A DNA stretch of 64,000 nt from Thiopseudomonas alkaliphila (GCF_001267175.1 NZ_CP012358.1:1820001-1884000); one strand, 5' to 3'. Shown: positions 1 to 12,815, numbered from the stretch's first letter. Notes: a model not told the origin generated them from the letters alone. Numbers and translations: made by a program.

Positions 1-1154
1 ACAGCATGGCGTGCCCGTTGAATGCCCACTGCTCCAAAATAGACAGCCAACACATAAAACGTAGTTTCAGTACTACCTTGAATAGTGGCTGCCGCTAATG
101 CAGCAAAACTATCCACTCCCTGAGCTTGCATCGTTTCAATCAGCATGGCTCTGGCGGCACTGCCAGAAAAAGGCTTCACTAAAGCAGTTGGTAGTGCGTC
201 AACAAAGCGACTATCCCAATTAAACCATTCAACTAACCAACGAATACCTTCTAAACCAAACTCTAAAGCGCCTGATGCTCGCAGCACACCAACAGCACAG
301 AGCATGGCTAATAAGTAAGGCAAAAGATTTTTAGCAACATCAAAACCCTCTTTCGCCCCTTCTATAAAAGCTTCGTAAACTGGCAGGCGTTTAATCGCCC
401 CTAAAATTAAAAAACTGAGGATAATGCCAAATAGCGTGAGGTTTCCTAAGAGCGATGACAAGCTGGCCAAAGCTACCGCGCTCAATCCAGATAAGATGGC
501 AATAAAGCCCCCTAACCCTAGTGCAGCAGGAATAAAGTAGGCAAGCACTACTGGATCCCAGACCCGCAAACGCTGCATAAAAGCAACTGATAATAAACCC
601 ACTAGTGAAGAGGCGCTGGTTGCTAACAAGATAGGCAGAAAAACTAGCGTTGGATCTGCAGCCCCCTGTTGCGCGCGATACATAAAAATTGAGACCGGCA
701 ACAAGGTCAAAGAGGAGGCATTTAGGACTAAAAATAAAATTTGTGCGTTACTGGCAGTGGTTTTTGAGGGGTTAAGCTCTTGCAAAGCACGCATCGCCTT
801 TAAGCCAATCGGGGTTGCGGCATTATCTAAACCAAGACCATTGGCAGCAAAGTTTAACGTAATTAACCCAAGCGCGGGATGTCCTTTGGGAACCTCGGGC
901 ATCAAGCGGGCAAATAAAGGGCCTAATAACTTCGCCAGTAATTCAACTAAACCCGCTTTTTCGGCAATTTTAAGCAATCCAAGCCACAAGGTCAGGGTGC
1001 CAAACAATAAAATCATCACATCGACTGACAGTTTGGCCATACTAAATAAGCTTTCAACCATGGCGGCCCACACCTCGGGCTCACCACCTAGCCAACGTAC
1101 TAAACCAGCTACCGCAGCAACCAGAAAAAAACTTAACCACAATCCATTTAACAT
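1..1154 (-). CDS. SpmAB-like nucleoside-recognition (gate) domain membrane protein, 3' end outside window
   Basis: An open frame of 384 codons runs from an ATG at 1154 off the left edge of the window, so the C-terminus is missing. The product is a very hydrophobic multi-span membrane protein. Residues about 101-118 (NFAANGLGLDNAATPIG) match the spore-maturation protein A signature, and the later part (near residue 330 onward, KPFSGSAARA then STETTFYVLAVYFG) matches the SpmB half. It is therefore the fused SpmA-SpmB form with two nucleoside-recognition/gate domains that is common in non-sporulating bacteria. Substrate and function are unknown. It starts 3 bases after the amidase stop codon with AAGG about 8 bases upstream, so the two are probably co-transcribed. 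Confidence 0.85.
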   Translation of the reverse strand, partial: MLNGLWLSFFLVAAVAGLVRWLGGEPEVWAAMVESLFSMAKLSVDVMILLFGTLTLWLGLLKIAEKAGLVELLAKLLGPLFARLMPEVPKGHPALGLITLNFAANGLGLDNAATPIGLKAMRALQELNPSKTTASNAQILFLVLNASSLTLLPVSIFMYRAQQGAADPTLVFLPILLATSASSLVGLLSVAFMQRLRVWDPVVLAYFIPAALGLGGFIAILSGLSAVALASLSSLLGNLTLFGIILSFLILGAIKRLPVYEAFIEGAKEGFDVAKNLLPYLLAMLCAVGVLRASGALEFGLEGIRWLVEWFNWDSRFVDALPTALVKPFSGSAARAMLIETMQAQGVDSFAALAAATIQGSTETTFYVLAVYFGAVGIQRARHA

Positions 1155-1157
1155 GAG

Positions 1158-1934
1158 TTAGCCTTTATGCTGATTCAGTACATAAAGCAGTGCTGCCGTC
1201 TGCGCATCTGGCTGACCATCAAAGTTTTGTGGACGATATTTCATTTGAAACGCCGCAAGTACTTGATGTGTCTCTTGATCCCACTCACCATGCTGCTCAA
1301 CCTGATAGCCTACTTTAGCTAGCTGCTGCTGAAACCAAAGTGCGCTGGGCTGTTGATAAAATCTAGGAATGAGCGCATTTACTTGCTGCGTATCTGGCCA
1401 GCTGATTAAACCCTCATCGGCTAAACGCTTCCAAGGAAATAAAGGACCGGGATCAAATTTACGTAAAGGCGCTATGTCGCTATGGGCAATGATGCTGTCT
1501 TTACCTAGCTGATGGCGCTGCATAATATCTTTGAGTAATACAATTAACTGATCAATTTGCTGATCATTCCAGGAATACCAGGTCTTGTTACCTGCAGCAT
1601 CTTCAGTAAAGCCCTTATTCACCATCTCAATCCCAATTGAATTAGCATTTAAAAAGGTTTTACCTTGCCAAGCACTCACTCCGGCATGCCATGCCCGACG
1701 ATTTTCATCAACTAACTGATAAATTTTAGCCGTCCGATCATCAATTAAATAATGACTACTCACTTGCTCTTGAGTTAGTAAATACAGTGAGCGATCAAAA
1801 TCAGTCGCGGTATAGTGCAAAACGATGTACTGCACTCGACTATCCTGCCCTTTGGCCTGATAACTTCGATCAATGTTTAAGCCCGAACAGGCGCTTAACA
1901 ATAAAAAACTAAAAATTATTAAGTATTTCTGCAT
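1158..1934 (-). CDS. amiD: Lipoprotein N-acetylmuramoyl-L-alanine amidase (AmiD-like)
   Basis: The 258-residue product has a lipoprotein signal with lipobox LSAC (Cys16), which predicts an outer-membrane or periplasmic lipoprotein. An Amidase_2 (AmpD-type) zinc domain spans roughly residues 35-165, with candidate zinc ligands His40 (VLHYT), His151 (AHSD) and Asp161 (FDPG) and the conserved GIEMVN segment near 101. A C-terminal peptidoglycan-binding domain covers about 190-255. The signal peptide and binding domain separate it from cytosolic AmpD and match E. coli AmiD, which cleaves the MurNAc-L-Ala bond during cell-wall turnover. The adjacent downstream gene encodes an unrelated membrane protein. 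Confidence 0.9.
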   Translation of the reverse strand: MQKYLIIFSFLLLSACSGLNIDRSYQAKGQDSRVQYIVLHYTATDFDRSLYLLTQEQVSSHYLIDDRTAKIYQLVDENRRAWHAGVSAWQGKTFLNANSIGIEMVNKGFTEDAAGNKTWYSWNDQQIDQLIVLLKDIMQRHQLGKDSIIAHSDIAPLRKFDPGPLFPWKRLADEGLISWPDTQQVNALIPRFYQQPSALWFQQQLAKVGYQVEQHGEWDQETHQVLAAFQMKYRPQNFDGQPDAQTAALLYVLNQHKG

Positions 1935-2043
1935 TTTCGCCCTCTAATCCAGACTCAACTGACTTACGATTAAATTGTCCTAGGTAAAATATCAGACTTC
2001 TCGCTACAGATTCATACCTAGCAAATAAATAAGGTTAATTTTT

Positions 2044-2448
2044 ATGACGTACGTACATCCTACCCATAGCCCTATTATTGGTTACGCCCTGTGGATTTTT
2101 GGCTTTCTAGGCGCCCACCGCTTTTATTACGGTAAACCCATTACTGGAACCCTATGGTTTTTCACCTTAGGTTTATTAGGGATTGGCTGGATTATTGACT
2201 TATTGTTAATACCCGCAATGAATCGTGAAGCCGAGTCGCGTTTTACCTCTGGACGCTTTGACTACAATGCCGCTTGGTTATTACTGACCTTTTTAGGGCT
2301 ATTTGGCCTGCATCGCTTTTATCAGCATAAATGGATTACTGGGATTTTGTATCTGTGCACTGGCGGCTTATTTTTATTAGGTATTTTATATGACTTCTGG
2401 ACCCTAAATACCCAGATCTCAGAAAAGAACCGCTTACGCTTTGATTAA
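2044..2448 (+). CDS. TM2 domain membrane protein with two TM2 repeats
   Basis: A 134-residue integral membrane protein made of two similar halves. Each half has a hydrophobic helix, a short turn with the G-x-HRFY signature (GAHRFYYGK near residue 24 and GLHRFYQHK near residue 93), then a second helix ending in acidic residues (GIGWIIDLL and GILYDFWTL). This is the TM2 family architecture in tandem. Function is unknown. It is a lone plus-strand gene between two minus-strand genes, so it should have its own promoter in the 109-base gap upstream. It ends near a hairpin shared with glmU. Confidence 0.85.
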   Translation: MTYVHPTHSPIIGYALWIFGFLGAHRFYYGKPITGTLWFFTLGLLGIGWIIDLLLIPAMNREAESRFTSGRFDYNAAWLLLTFLGLFGLHRFYQHKWITGILYLCTGGLFLLGILYDFWTLNTQISEKNRLRFD

Positions 2449-2459
2449 TAGCAGTAAAT

Positions 2460-2490
2460 AACCCAGCCAGTGTTCAGTACTGACTGGGTT
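2460..2490. terminator. Hairpin between convergent TM2 gene and glmU
   Basis: Arms AACCCAGCCAGT and ACTGACTGGGTT pair over 12 positions with one mismatch around a 7-base loop. It sits between two convergent stop codons and could act in both directions, but neither side has a long T-run. Confidence 0.6.
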
Positions 2491-2498
2491 GTATTTGG

Positions 2499-3860
2499 CT
2501 ACTTGTTCTTCGTTGGACGTGGCCAGTTTTCACGAATCCGCTGATCGGCACGCTCTACAATTAAAGCCCCTGCAGGAACATTTTTACTCACAGTAGAACC
2601 GGCGCCGGTAGTCGCCCCTGCGCCAATCTCTAAGGGAGCAACCAGTGAGCTATTGGAGCCAATAAAGACATCTTCACCCATCACCGTCTTAAACTTATTA
2701 GCACCATCGTAGTTACAAGTAATAGTTCCAGCGCCAATATTGGTCCGCGCCCCTACTTCGCTGTCACCTAAATAAGTAAGGTGTCCAGCTTTTGCACCTT
2801 CACCTAAATAGGTGTTTTTGAGCTCAACAAAGTTACCCACATGGGCTTTTGCTGCCAAAACAGCCCCTTGACGTAAACGGGCAAAGGGACCACAGTCAGC
2901 TTCGGCTCCCACCTCCGCTCCCTCAAGCACACTATTAGCTTTAATGATCGCACCGGCACGTAATACGCTGTCTTTAATCACACAGTTAGGGCCGATTTGT
3001 ACGTTATCCTCGATCACTACCTGACCTTCTAGAATGACATTAATATCAATCAGCACATCACGCCCAACACGCACTTCACCGCGCAGATCAAAGCGCTGTG
3101 GGTCACGTAAAGTAACGCCCTGAGCCATTAGCTCACGCGCAGCGCGGTATTGATAATGACGCTCAAGTTCAGCTAACTGGATACGGTCATTCGCACCTTG
3201 TACCTCCAGTGGATCAGCTGCAATTTCTGTGGCTACTGTGACGCCATCTGCTACAGCCATAGCAATAATATCGGTCAAGTAATACTCACCTTGAGCATTG
3301 TCATTGGATAAATGCCCTAACCACTCAATTAACTGCGCGGTTGGTACTGCCAAAATACCGGTATTCCCCTCACAAATAGTTCGTTGCTGCTCAGTTGCAT
3401 CTTTGTGCTCAACAATAGCCTGAACCTCACCTTGGCTATTGCGCACAATACGTCCATAACCCGTAGGATCATCAAGCTTAACGGTTAATAAACCTAGCTG
3501 CTCAGAACTCACTTTAGCTAACAAACGCTCTAAGGTTGCGGCAGTGATTAAAGGGACATCACCATACAAAATTAATGTGTTATCGGCCGTCAGTGCTGGA
3601 ATAGCTTGGGCAACCGCGTGGCCTGTGCCTAACTGTTGAGCTTGCTGTACAAAGCTAAGATTTTCACCTTGGATTACTTCACGTACTTGTTCCGCACCAT
3701 GCCCAATCACCACCTGAATACTGTTGGGCTTAAGTTGCTCGGCAGTATGGATAACATGTCCAAGCATGCTGCGCCCAGCAACCGGATGCAGCACCTTAGG
3801 TAAAGACGAACGCATACGAGTACCTTGTCCCGCAGCTAGCACCACAATATCAAGTGACAT
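2499..3860 (-). CDS. glmU: Bifunctional UDP-GlcNAc pyrophosphorylase / glucosamine-1-phosphate acetyltransferase GlmU
   Basis: GlmU acetylates glucosamine-1-phosphate and then uridylates it to UDP-GlcNAc, the precursor for peptidoglycan and LPS. The N-terminal nucleotidyltransferase domain begins at once with [11 protein letters not shown]. The C-terminal half is a left-handed beta-helix of hexapeptide repeats (for example [33 protein letters not shown]). The ATG at 3860 was chosen over the upstream GTG at 3878 because AAGGAA lies just before it and the product then starts as in the family (453 aa). It follows the ATP synthase operon as in Pseudomonas, but the usual glmR and glmS genes are not next to it. 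Confidence 0.96.
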   Translation of the reverse strand: MSLDIVVLAAGQGTRMRSSLPKVLHPVAGRSMLGHVIHTAEQLKPNSIQVVIGHGAEQVREVIQGENLSFVQQAQQLGTGHAVAQAIPALTADNTLILYGDVPLITAATLERLLAKVSSEQLGLLTVKLDDPTGYGRIVRNSQGEVQAIVEHKDATEQQRTICEGNTGILAVPTAQLIEWLGHLSNDNAQGEYYLTDIIAMAVADGVTVATEIAADPLEVQGANDRIQLAELERHYQYRAARELMAQGVTLRDPQRFDLRGEVRVGRDVLIDINVILEGQVVIEDNVQIGPNCVIKDSVLRAGAIIKANSVLEGAEVGAEADCGPFARLRQGAVLAAKAHVGNFVELKNTYLGEGAKAGHLTYLGDSEVGARTNIGAGTITCNYDGANKFKTVMGEDVFIGSNSSLVAPLEIGAGATTGAGSTVSKNVPAGALIVERADQRIRENWPRPTKNK

Positions 3861-3900
3861 ATAGAATTCCTTCGACACTACTCAAAAATAAACCCAATAA

Positions 3901-3927
3901 AAAAGGGTAGCCTAGGCTACCCTTTTT
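3901..3927 (-). terminator. Terminator of the ATP synthase operon
   Basis: A perfect 26-base palindrome (half-site AAAAGGGTAGCCT) lies 27 bases past the atpC stop. Read on the minus strand it ends in a run of six T residues, so it is a strong rho-independent terminator separating atpC from glmU. Its symmetry means it could also fold on the plus strand. Confidence 0.85.
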
Positions 3928-3953
3928 CATACTACAGATGAAGCTATACCCAA

Positions 3954-4379
3954 TTAACGACCTACTTTTTTGCGTAGCTCGTGGATGGTACGTAATTGTG
4001 CAGCAGCTTCTGCTAAGCGTACCGCAGCAGCGGTGTAGTCAAAGTCAGCGCTTGCATTTGCAATCGCACGCTGTGCTTCTTCTTTGGCTGCTAAAGCAGC
4101 AGCTTCATCAAGGTCAGACGCACGAATCGCAGTATCTGCTAATACAGTTACCATGTTCGGCTGAACTTCGATAAAACCACCAGAGAGATAGAACATCTCT
4201 TGCTCGCCACCTTGTTTAATCACACGGACTGGGCCCGGTTTAATGGTGGAAAGCAGCGGCGTGTGGCCAGGTAAAACACCTAAATCACCCATGTGACCAT
4301 GGGCAACGACCATTTCAACCAAACCAGAGAACAGCTCTTTTTCTGCGCTGACAATATTGCAGTGGACTGTCATGGCCAT
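3954..4379 (-). CDS. atpC: ATP synthase F1 subunit epsilon
   Basis: The 141-residue epsilon subunit is part of the central stalk and can inhibit ATP hydrolysis. The N-terminal beta-sandwich contains the family pattern [19 protein letters not shown] (about residues 32-50). An alanine-rich helical hairpin with [14 protein letters not shown] and the terminal RTIHELRKK follows. It is the last gene of the atp operon, 79 bases after atpD, and is followed by a strong terminator. Confidence 0.97.
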   Translation of the reverse strand: MAMTVHCNIVSAEKELFSGLVEMVVAHGHMGDLGVLPGHTPLLSTIKPGPVRVIKQGGEQEMFYLSGGFIEVQPNMVTVLADTAIRASDLDEAAALAAKEEAQRAIANASADFDYTAAAVRLAEAAAQLRTIHELRKKVGR

Positions 4380-4458
4380 ATCAATCGCCTCAGTTTGTGG
4401 ATCAGGCAGATGCTAAACACATCTGCCTATCCTTTGCATTGCGCTAGGCGCGTGCAAG

Positions 4459-5865
<1,407 letters not shown>

Positions 5866-6744
5866 TTAAACCGCGGCAGCGCCGCCGACGATTTCTGAAA
5901 TTTCTTGCGTAATGGCTGCTTGACGAGCTTTGTTGTAAACCAACTGAAGGTTATCAATAAGTTCGCCGGCGTTGTCGGTTGCGTTTTTCATCGCAATCAT
6001 ACGCGCAGCTTGTTCACAAGCACTGTTCTCAACCACTGCTTGGTACACCTGGGACTCAACATAACGCACAATCAAATCATCAAGTAATTGCTGTGCGTTA
6101 GGCTCATATAGATAATCCCATGAACCCAAGCGAGGTGTTTCTACGCCTTCGTCATCTGCCGCATTAACCGCCAGTGGCACTAATTGCTCAACGGCTGGTT
6201 TTTGCGTCATGGTGTTGACGAACTTGTTAGAAACTAAATACACGCGATCAAGACGACCTTCTGCAAAACCGTCCAGCATGATCTTAATACTACCGATTAA
6301 GTCACTTAATGCTGGAGCTTCACCTAAGTCACTCACGCTTGCAACAACGTTGCCGCCATAACTACGGAAGAAGCTAGCGCCTTTTTTCCCGATGACGCAG
6401 AACTCTGCTTCAACGTTGTCGGCTTGCCAGTCCTTCATGTTATTAATTAAGGCCTTGAACAGGTTAAAGTTCAGGCCACCGCAGAGACCACGATCAGTTG
6501 AAACGAGGATATATCCTACGCGCTTCACTGGACGGTCAACCATGAATGCATGCTTATACTCGCTATTTGCATCGGCTAAGTGGCCAATAACTGCGCGAAT
6601 ATGTTCTGCATAAGGACGGCCTGCTGCCATGCGCTGTTGTGCTTTGCGCATTTTACTGACCGCCACTTTCTCCATGGCGCTGGTGATCTTTTGCGTACTT
6701 TTGATGCTCGCAATCTTGCTGCGAATCTCTTTTGCGCCTGCCAT
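5866..6744 (-). CDS. atpG: ATP synthase F1 subunit gamma
   Basis: The 292-residue rotor subunit starts [18 protein letters not shown], the classical gamma N-terminal helix, and ends with a second long helix ([28 protein letters not shown]). These two helices form the coiled coil inside the alpha3-beta3 ring. The central Rossmann-like part includes [15 protein letters not shown]. The length is typical. It is 30 bases upstream of atpD and 49 bases downstream of atpA. Confidence 0.97.
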   Translation of the reverse strand: MAGAKEIRSKIASIKSTQKITSAMEKVAVSKMRKAQQRMAAGRPYAEHIRAVIGHLADANSEYKHAFMVDRPVKRVGYILVSTDRGLCGGLNFNLFKALINNMKDWQADNVEAEFCVIGKKGASFFRSYGGNVVASVSDLGEAPALSDLIGSIKIMLDGFAEGRLDRVYLVSNKFVNTMTQKPAVEQLVPLAVNAADDEGVETPRLGSWDYLYEPNAQQLLDDLIVRYVESQVYQAVVENSACEQAARMIAMKNATDNAGELIDNLQLVYNKARQAAITQEISEIVGGAAAV

Positions 6745-6793
6745 TTGACACCCTTCAGGTTAGCAAGCGGGAACACAATGCTCCCGCTGCGGC

Positions 6794-8338
6794 TTACCAG
6801 CTCTGAGTGGCCTTGAACTTCTCGATACCTTCTTTAATCGCGGCATCGATATCGTTATTAAAGTCACCCTTCTCATTGATTTTCGCCATTAAATCAGCGT
6901 AATCACGTTTGAAGAAGGCTAACAAGGCTGCCTCAAAAGCACCCACTTTGTTAACTTCAACGTCAGTTAAGAAACCACGCTCTGCAGCGTAGAGAGATAC
7001 TGACATTTCAGCGATAGACATTGGTGCGTATTGTTTTTGCTTCATCAGCTCAGTAACACGCTCACCATGCTCTAGCTGCTTACGGGTTGCTTCGTCTAAG
7101 TCTGAAGCAAACTGGGCGAAAGCGGCCAATTCACGGTATTGCGCCAGAGCGGTACGAATACCACCTGAAAGCTTTTTAATGATCTTAGTTTGAGCTGCAC
7201 CACCTACCCGCGATACCGAAATACCCGCGTTAACCGCTGGACGAATACCGGCGTTAAACATAGATGACTCAAGGAAGATCTGACCATCAGTAATAGAAAT
7301 TACGTTGGTCGGTACGAAAGCAGAAACGTCACCTGCCTGAGTTTCAATGATCGGTAACGCAGTTAAAGAACCGGTTTTACCTTTCACTTCACCCTTAGTG
7401 AACTGCTCAACGTATTCTTCAGATACACGTGCTGCACGCTCAAGTAAGCGGCTGTGTAAGTAGAATACGTCACCTGGGTAAGCTTCACGTCCTGGTGGAC
7501 GACGGAGCAACAGGGAAATTTGACGGTAAGCAACCGCTTGCTTAGACAGGTCATCGTATACGATTAACGCATCTTCACCGCGGTCACGGAAGTATTCACC
7601 CATCGTACAACCAGCATAAGCTGATAAGTACTGCAGAGCGGCAGATTCAGAAGCACTCGCTGCTACCACGATGGTGTTAGCTAAGGCGCCTGTTTCTTCT
7701 AATTTACGTACAACGTTAGCAATGGTGGATTGCTTCTGACCAATAGCTACGTATACACACTTAATGCCGCTATCTTTCTGGTTGATGATAGCGTCAATTG
7801 CTAAAGCTGTTTTACCAATCTGACGGTCACCAATGATCAACTCACGCTGACCACGGCCGACTGGAATCATCGCGTCCACAGACTTATAACCAGTTTGTAC
7901 TGGCTCATCTACGGATTTACGCCAAATAACACCAGGAGCAACTTTTTCAATTGCATCGGTTTCTTTAGCGTCGATTGGACCTTTACCGTCAATCGGGTTA
8001 CCTAGAGCATCGACCACACGACCTAAAAGCTCAGGACCTACCGGAACTTCAAGAATGCGGCCAGTGCATTTCGCACTCATGCCTTCGGTTAAACCTAAGT
8101 AGCTACCTAAAATAACTGCACCAACGGAGTCACGCTCCAAGTTCAGTGCCATACCGTAGATACCACCAGGGAATTCAATCATTTCACCGTACATCACATC
8201 GGCTAAGCCGTGGATACGTACGATACCGTCAGACAAGCTGACGATGGTGCCCTCATTACGGGCTTGAGCGGAAACATCAAGCTTAGCAATACGCTGCTTG
8301 ATAATTTCACTAATCTCAGAAGGATTCAGTTGCTGCAT
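6794..8338 (-). CDS. atpA: ATP synthase F1 subunit alpha
   Basis: The 514-residue non-catalytic nucleotide-binding subunit. The N-terminus is [17 protein letters not shown]. The P-loop is GDRQIGKT, the form I expect in pseudomonads, where E. coli has GDRQTGKT. The conserved arginine-finger region appears as [11 protein letters not shown]. The C-terminus [10 protein letters not shown] is also pseudomonad-like. Its position between atpH and atpG is standard. Confidence 0.98.
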   Translation of the reverse strand: MQQLNPSEISEIIKQRIAKLDVSAQARNEGTIVSLSDGIVRIHGLADVMYGEMIEFPGGIYGMALNLERDSVGAVILGSYLGLTEGMSAKCTGRILEVPVGPELLGRVVDALGNPIDGKGPIDAKETDAIEKVAPGVIWRKSVDEPVQTGYKSVDAMIPVGRGQRELIIGDRQIGKTALAIDAIINQKDSGIKCVYVAIGQKQSTIANVVRKLEETGALANTIVVAASASESAALQYLSAYAGCTMGEYFRDRGEDALIVYDDLSKQAVAYRQISLLLRRPPGREAYPGDVFYLHSRLLERAARVSEEYVEQFTKGEVKGKTGSLTALPIIETQAGDVSAFVPTNVISITDGQIFLESSMFNAGIRPAVNAGISVSRVGGAAQTKIIKKLSGGIRTALAQYRELAAFAQFASDLDEATRKQLEHGERVTELMKQKQYAPMSIAEMSVSLYAAERGFLTDVEVNKVGAFEAALLAFFKRDYADLMAKINEKGDFNNDIDAAIKEGIEKFKATQSW

Positions 8339-8355
8339 GTGCCATGTCCCTCAAA

Positions 8356-8892
8356 TCAGGATTTCAACGCTTCGGCTAACTTTTCAAGTTTGCCGCGGAC
8401 CGAGCCGTCAATAACCAAGTCACCGGCGCGAATGTATAAACCACCAATTAACTCTGGGTTTACAGTCGCCTTCGGGGTGACGGTACGATCAAGCCGCTTG
8501 GATAAGGCGGCAGCCAATGTTTGGAGTTGCTCTGCGCTTAACTCGAAAGCCGACTGCACTTCGACATTTAATGAACGATCAGCTTCAGCTTTAAGCTGAG
8601 CATAGTTTTCGTACACTGCTGGCAACAAAGCCAGACGGTCGTTTTCGCCAAGTACATGAAGGAAATTAACAAACTCACCGCTTGTATTGCCTTCACACAA
8701 TTGTGCTAAGAGCTCAACTTTGCCATCACGCGTTAACTCAGGATTGCCAAGCTGCTGGATAACCGCTGGCTCTTCCACTGCCGTAGCAGTCAGTGCCAAC
8801 ATGGCAGCCCACTCATCAGCTTGACTTGCTGTGGAGGCATATTCATAAGCTGCTTTCGCGTAAGGCCGAGCAAGCGTATTGGTATTCAGCAT
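8356..8892 (-). CDS. atpH: ATP synthase F1 subunit delta
   Basis: The 178-residue delta subunit links the peripheral stalk to the top of F1. It begins with the family pattern LARPYAKAAYEYA and ends with the conserved PELIGGLYIRAGDLVIDGSVRGKLEKL region. It is 12 bases from atpF and 17 bases from atpA, so it is tightly packed in the operon. Confidence 0.97.
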   Translation of the reverse strand: MLNTNTLARPYAKAAYEYASTASQADEWAAMLALTATAVEEPAVIQQLGNPELTRDGKVELLAQLCEGNTSGEFVNFLHVLGENDRLALLPAVYENYAQLKAEADRSLNVEVQSAFELSAEQLQTLAAALSKRLDRTVTPKATVNPELIGGLYIRAGDLVIDGSVRGKLEKLAEALKS

Positions 8893-8904
8893 CGCTTGCC
8901 TCTC

Positions 8905-9375
8905 TTAAAGTTGTGCGGCCAATTGTTCGACCAACTTGTTATGCGCCTTAGAATCAATGCTTGACTCCAGAATCTTCTCTGCACCCGTTACAGCTAGTGC
9001 TGAAACCTGGCTACGGAGTTCTTCTTTGACGCGACTAACTTCTAGTTCAATCTCAGTTTTAGCACTGGCAATCAAGCGCTCGCCTTCGGCGCGGGCTTGT
9101 TGTTTAGCTTCTTCTACGATTTCGTTAGCAGTCTTATTTGCTTTTTCTAGAATTTCTGCAGCGGTCTGCTTGCTCTCACGTAATGTCTGTGAGGCTTTTT
9201 CTTGAGCAAGTTTTAAATCCTGCTCTGCGCGGCCTGCAGCATCTAAACCTTCAGCAATTTTTTTCTGACGTGCATCCATGGCTCCAGTAATTGGTGGCCA
9301 TACGAACTTCATGCAAAACCAGACAAAAATAGCGAAGGCAATCAACTGACCGACTAGCGTCATATTAATATTCAC
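8905..9375 (-). CDS. atpF: ATP synthase F0 subunit b
   Basis: The 156-residue peripheral stalk subunit has one N-terminal membrane helix ([23 protein letters not shown], about residues 7-29). A long charged, alanine- and glutamate-rich coiled coil follows to the end, which forms the dimeric stator. The length equals that of the E. coli protein. It lies between atpE and atpH. Confidence 0.97.
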   Translation of the reverse strand: MNINMTLVGQLIAFAIFVWFCMKFVWPPITGAMDARQKKIAEGLDAAGRAEQDLKLAQEKASQTLRESKQTAAEILEKANKTANEIVEEAKQQARAEGERLIASAKTEIELEVSRVKEELRSQVSALAVTGAEKILESSIDSKAHNKLVEQLAAQL

Positions 9376-9458
9376 TGATCAACCTCATGCTATTTGATTA
9401 TTCACAGGGGCAACGCCCAAACGGCAGGCTCGCCTGCCGTTTAGTGAAACCAGTTAGA

Positions 9459-9716
<258 letters not shown>

Positions 9717-9769
9717 TTAAGGTTTAAGGTTTAAGTCAAAGGTTTATAGAATTAACGCTCGCTTTCGCG

Positions 9770-10597
<828 letters not shown>

Positions 10598-10996
10598 TCA
10601 ACGCTTTAGAAAGCTTTTAGTCAATAGAAGTACTGATGCGGAAGTTATCTGCACCAAAATATAACCCACGAATACCATTCCGATATTCAAAGGTTTTACT
10701 CCAATAAACAGCACTGCAAAGAGCACTGCCGTTAAAACCATTTTACCTGCCTCACCCGCCCAAAATGACTGGATGACAGCATTTACCGAACGCGCGCCAA
10801 AATAACGAAAGGCTTTATAGGTAAAGTACGCGTTAGGTATAACTGCAGCTAATCCGCCTAATAAGGCCGAATATGCTGCTTTAAAATCAATCACACCCCA
10901 CAAAATGGCGCCTAGTATACAACAAGCGAGCACTTGAATTAAGAGCGCCCTCAGGAATACCTGTTTTCGGAAAGGTGTTGATTGATTTTGTCGCAT
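10598..10996 (-). CDS. atpI: ATP synthase accessory protein AtpI
   Basis: A 132-residue protein with four membrane helices, including ALLGGLAAVIPNAYFTYKAF, the family signature. AtpI assists assembly of the c-ring and is not part of the finished enzyme. It is the first gene of the atp operon, just downstream of a good sigma-70 promoter. Confidence 0.92.
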   Translation of the reverse strand: MRQNQSTPFRKQVFLRALLIQVLACCILGAILWGVIDFKAAYSALLGGLAAVIPNAYFTYKAFRYFGARSVNAVIQSFWAGEAGKMVLTAVLFAVLFIGVKPLNIGMVFVGYILVQITSASVLLLTKSFLKR

Positions 10997-11060
10997 ATTT
11001 TCCCTTTCCTAGCTTGTTTCTGCAGTAGATTTTGTCCTACTACCGACTAAACGCGCGCAA

Positions 11061-11089
11061 AGTATAGGGTGCCCGCGCTAAGCATTCAA
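11061..11089 (-). promoter_or_regulatory. Sigma-70 promoter of the atp operon
   Basis: On the minus strand TTGAAT and TATACT are separated by exactly 17 bases, about 65 bases before the atpI start codon. It lies in the 125-base gap between parB and atpI and would drive atpIBEFHAGDC. Confidence 0.75.
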
Positions 11090-11121
11090 CTAGAAACGCT
11101 TTTTTTTCAACGATTCCATCG

Positions 11122-12009
11122 CTATTTAGCAAAGTGCTGCAACACTCCTTGCAGCTCATCAACGGAACTATAACTAATTACTAACTGTCCTTTGCCCTTT
11201 TGTCCGTGCTTGATCTTGACGCCAGCTCCCAATTTTTCAGCTAACTTCTGCTCTAAGCGCTTAATATCTGGATCAGCTTTAGTCGGCACTGGTGCCGGCT
11301 TAGGTTGTTGTAACTGTTTTACCAAGGCTTCGGTTTGACGAACCGTCATCCCTTTAGCGACTACCTGCTGCGCAGCCTCTACCTGTTGCTCAAGGGGCAA
11401 CCCTAATAACGCTCGCGCATGTCCCATCTCTAAATCGCCATGCCCGACAAAGGTTTTGATTTCTTCAGGTAAACTGACCAAACGCAGTAAATTAGCCACC
11501 ATAGAGCGTGACTTACCAACTACCTCCGCCACTTCTTGCTGGGTTAACTCAAACTCCTTTTGTAAACGCTGTAACGCTAAAGCTTCTTCTATGGGATTAA
11601 GGTCTTCACGCTGAATATTTTCAATCAGCGCCACAGCAATCGCTGCCTCATCGGGCATTTCTCGAATAATCGCTGGAATTTCGACCAATCCAGCTTGCTG
11701 AGCGGCGCGCCAGCGTCTTTCACCAGCGACAATTTCATAGCGCTCTTGACCAATCGCTCGCACAATAATCGGCTGGACTACGCCTTGCTGCTTAATCGAA
11801 GCAGCCAACTCTTCTAGCGCGGCAGGATCCATATCCTGGCGGGGCTGGTATTTGCCGCGCTGAATTAACTCAACCGACAACTCACGCAAACCTAACTGAC
11901 TAGCTGCAGCTACTTCTGTGACGGGCTCTTTGGCTTGCTCAAGGGATACTTTGGCATCTCCAAGTAAGGCGCCTAAACCACGTCCCAACCCACGTTTCTT
12001 CACTGCCAT
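11122..12009 (-). CDS. parB: Chromosome partitioning protein ParB
   Basis: The 295-residue ParB binds parS and spreads on DNA as a CTP-dependent clamp. It begins with the typical KKRGLGRGLGALLGD. The ParB/Srx nuclease-like domain contains GERRWRAA (about residues 96-103, the CTP-binding region) and ENIQREDLNPIEEA. A helix-turn-helix follows (LTQQEVAEVVGKSRSMVANLLRL) and then a C-terminal dimer domain. It starts 2 bases after parA. Two perfect parS sites lie far away at 54.3 and 54.9 kb in recF. Confidence 0.97.
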   Translation of the reverse strand: MAVKKRGLGRGLGALLGDAKVSLEQAKEPVTEVAAASQLGLRELSVELIQRGKYQPRQDMDPAALEELAASIKQQGVVQPIIVRAIGQERYEIVAGERRWRAAQQAGLVEIPAIIREMPDEAAIAVALIENIQREDLNPIEEALALQRLQKEFELTQQEVAEVVGKSRSMVANLLRLVSLPEEIKTFVGHGDLEMGHARALLGLPLEQQVEAAQQVVAKGMTVRQTEALVKQLQQPKPAPVPTKADPDIKRLEQKLAEKLGAGVKIKHGQKGKGQLVISYSSVDELQGVLQHFAK

Positions 12010-12011
12010 GT

Positions 12012-12806
12012 TTATTTACTCCGCCCCGCTGCACGTTTATTCGCCCGTTGACGCCGAGTTAGCTCAGTAGCCAAAGCTAAATACGCCTCAGCTCCTTTGG
12101 ACGCTTTGTCATACACCAGCGCTGGCATACCGTGACTGGGAGCCTCAGCTAAACGAATGTTACGTGGAATAATGGTGTCATAGAGCTCATCTGGAAAGTG
12201 CTCTTTTAATTGTTCAGAGACATCATTCATCAGACTTAAACGGGCGTCATACATAGTGCGTAATACGCCTTCAATTTTCAGCTGAGGATTAATCACCGCA
12301 GCAATTTGCTGAATGCTGCCAATTAAGTCGGTCAGTCCTTCTAGTGCGTAGTACTCACACTGCATAGGAATAATCACACCATCAGCTGCAGCTAAGGCGT
12401 TAATCGTGAGCATATTTAGCGAAGGCGGACAGTCAATCAAAATAAAATCATAGTTATCTTTAACCGGCGCCAGCGCTTCCACTAAACGTTGCTCTTTATT
12501 AGGCAACTCCAACAAGGCTACCTCTGCCGCCGTAAGATCTCGGTTAGCTGGTAACAGCTGAAAACCGCCATGCTCAGAAAAATGAATCGCTTCAGCAAAA
12601 TTACACTCACCCACCAGCACATCATAAATTGAATGCTCAAGATGATGTTTATCAACCCCACAACCGGTAGTGGCATTGCCTTGTGGATCTAAATCTATTA
12701 GCAAAACACGACGGCGGGTAGCCACCAGGGATGCGGCTAAGTTTACGCAGGTAGTGGTTTTACCCACACCACCTTTCTGGTTGGCAATGGCAAAAATTTT
12801 ACCCAT
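12012..12806 (-). CDS. parA: Chromosome partitioning ATPase ParA (Soj)
   Basis: The 264-residue ParA/MinD-type ATPase has a deviant Walker A motif KGGVGKTT at residues 11-18 and DFILIDCPPSL as Walker B. It lacks the N-terminal helix-turn-helix of plasmid type Ia ParA, so it is the chromosomal Soj type. With ParB it segregates the origin. It lies between rsmG and parB, as in Pseudomonas. Confidence 0.97.
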   Translation of the reverse strand: MGKIFAIANQKGGVGKTTTCVNLAASLVATRRRVLLIDLDPQGNATTGCGVDKHHLEHSIYDVLVGECNFAEAIHFSEHGGFQLLPANRDLTAAEVALLELPNKEQRLVEALAPVKDNYDFILIDCPPSLNMLTINALAAADGVIIPMQCEYYALEGLTDLIGSIQQIAAVINPQLKIEGVLRTMYDARLSLMNDVSEQLKEHFPDELYDTIIPRNIRLAEAPSHGMPALVYDKASKGAEAYLALATELTRRQRANKRAAGRSK

Positions 12807-12815
12807 TGTGTTTCT

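Noticed and set aside
757..1161. A 134-codon plus-strand open frame
   Set aside because: It is antisense to the SpmAB-like coding sequence, which shows clear family motifs on the minus strand.
7800..7870. Altered Walker A (GDRQIGKT) in atpA as a defect
   Set aside because: I expect this variant in pseudomonad AtpA; the rest of the site is intact.
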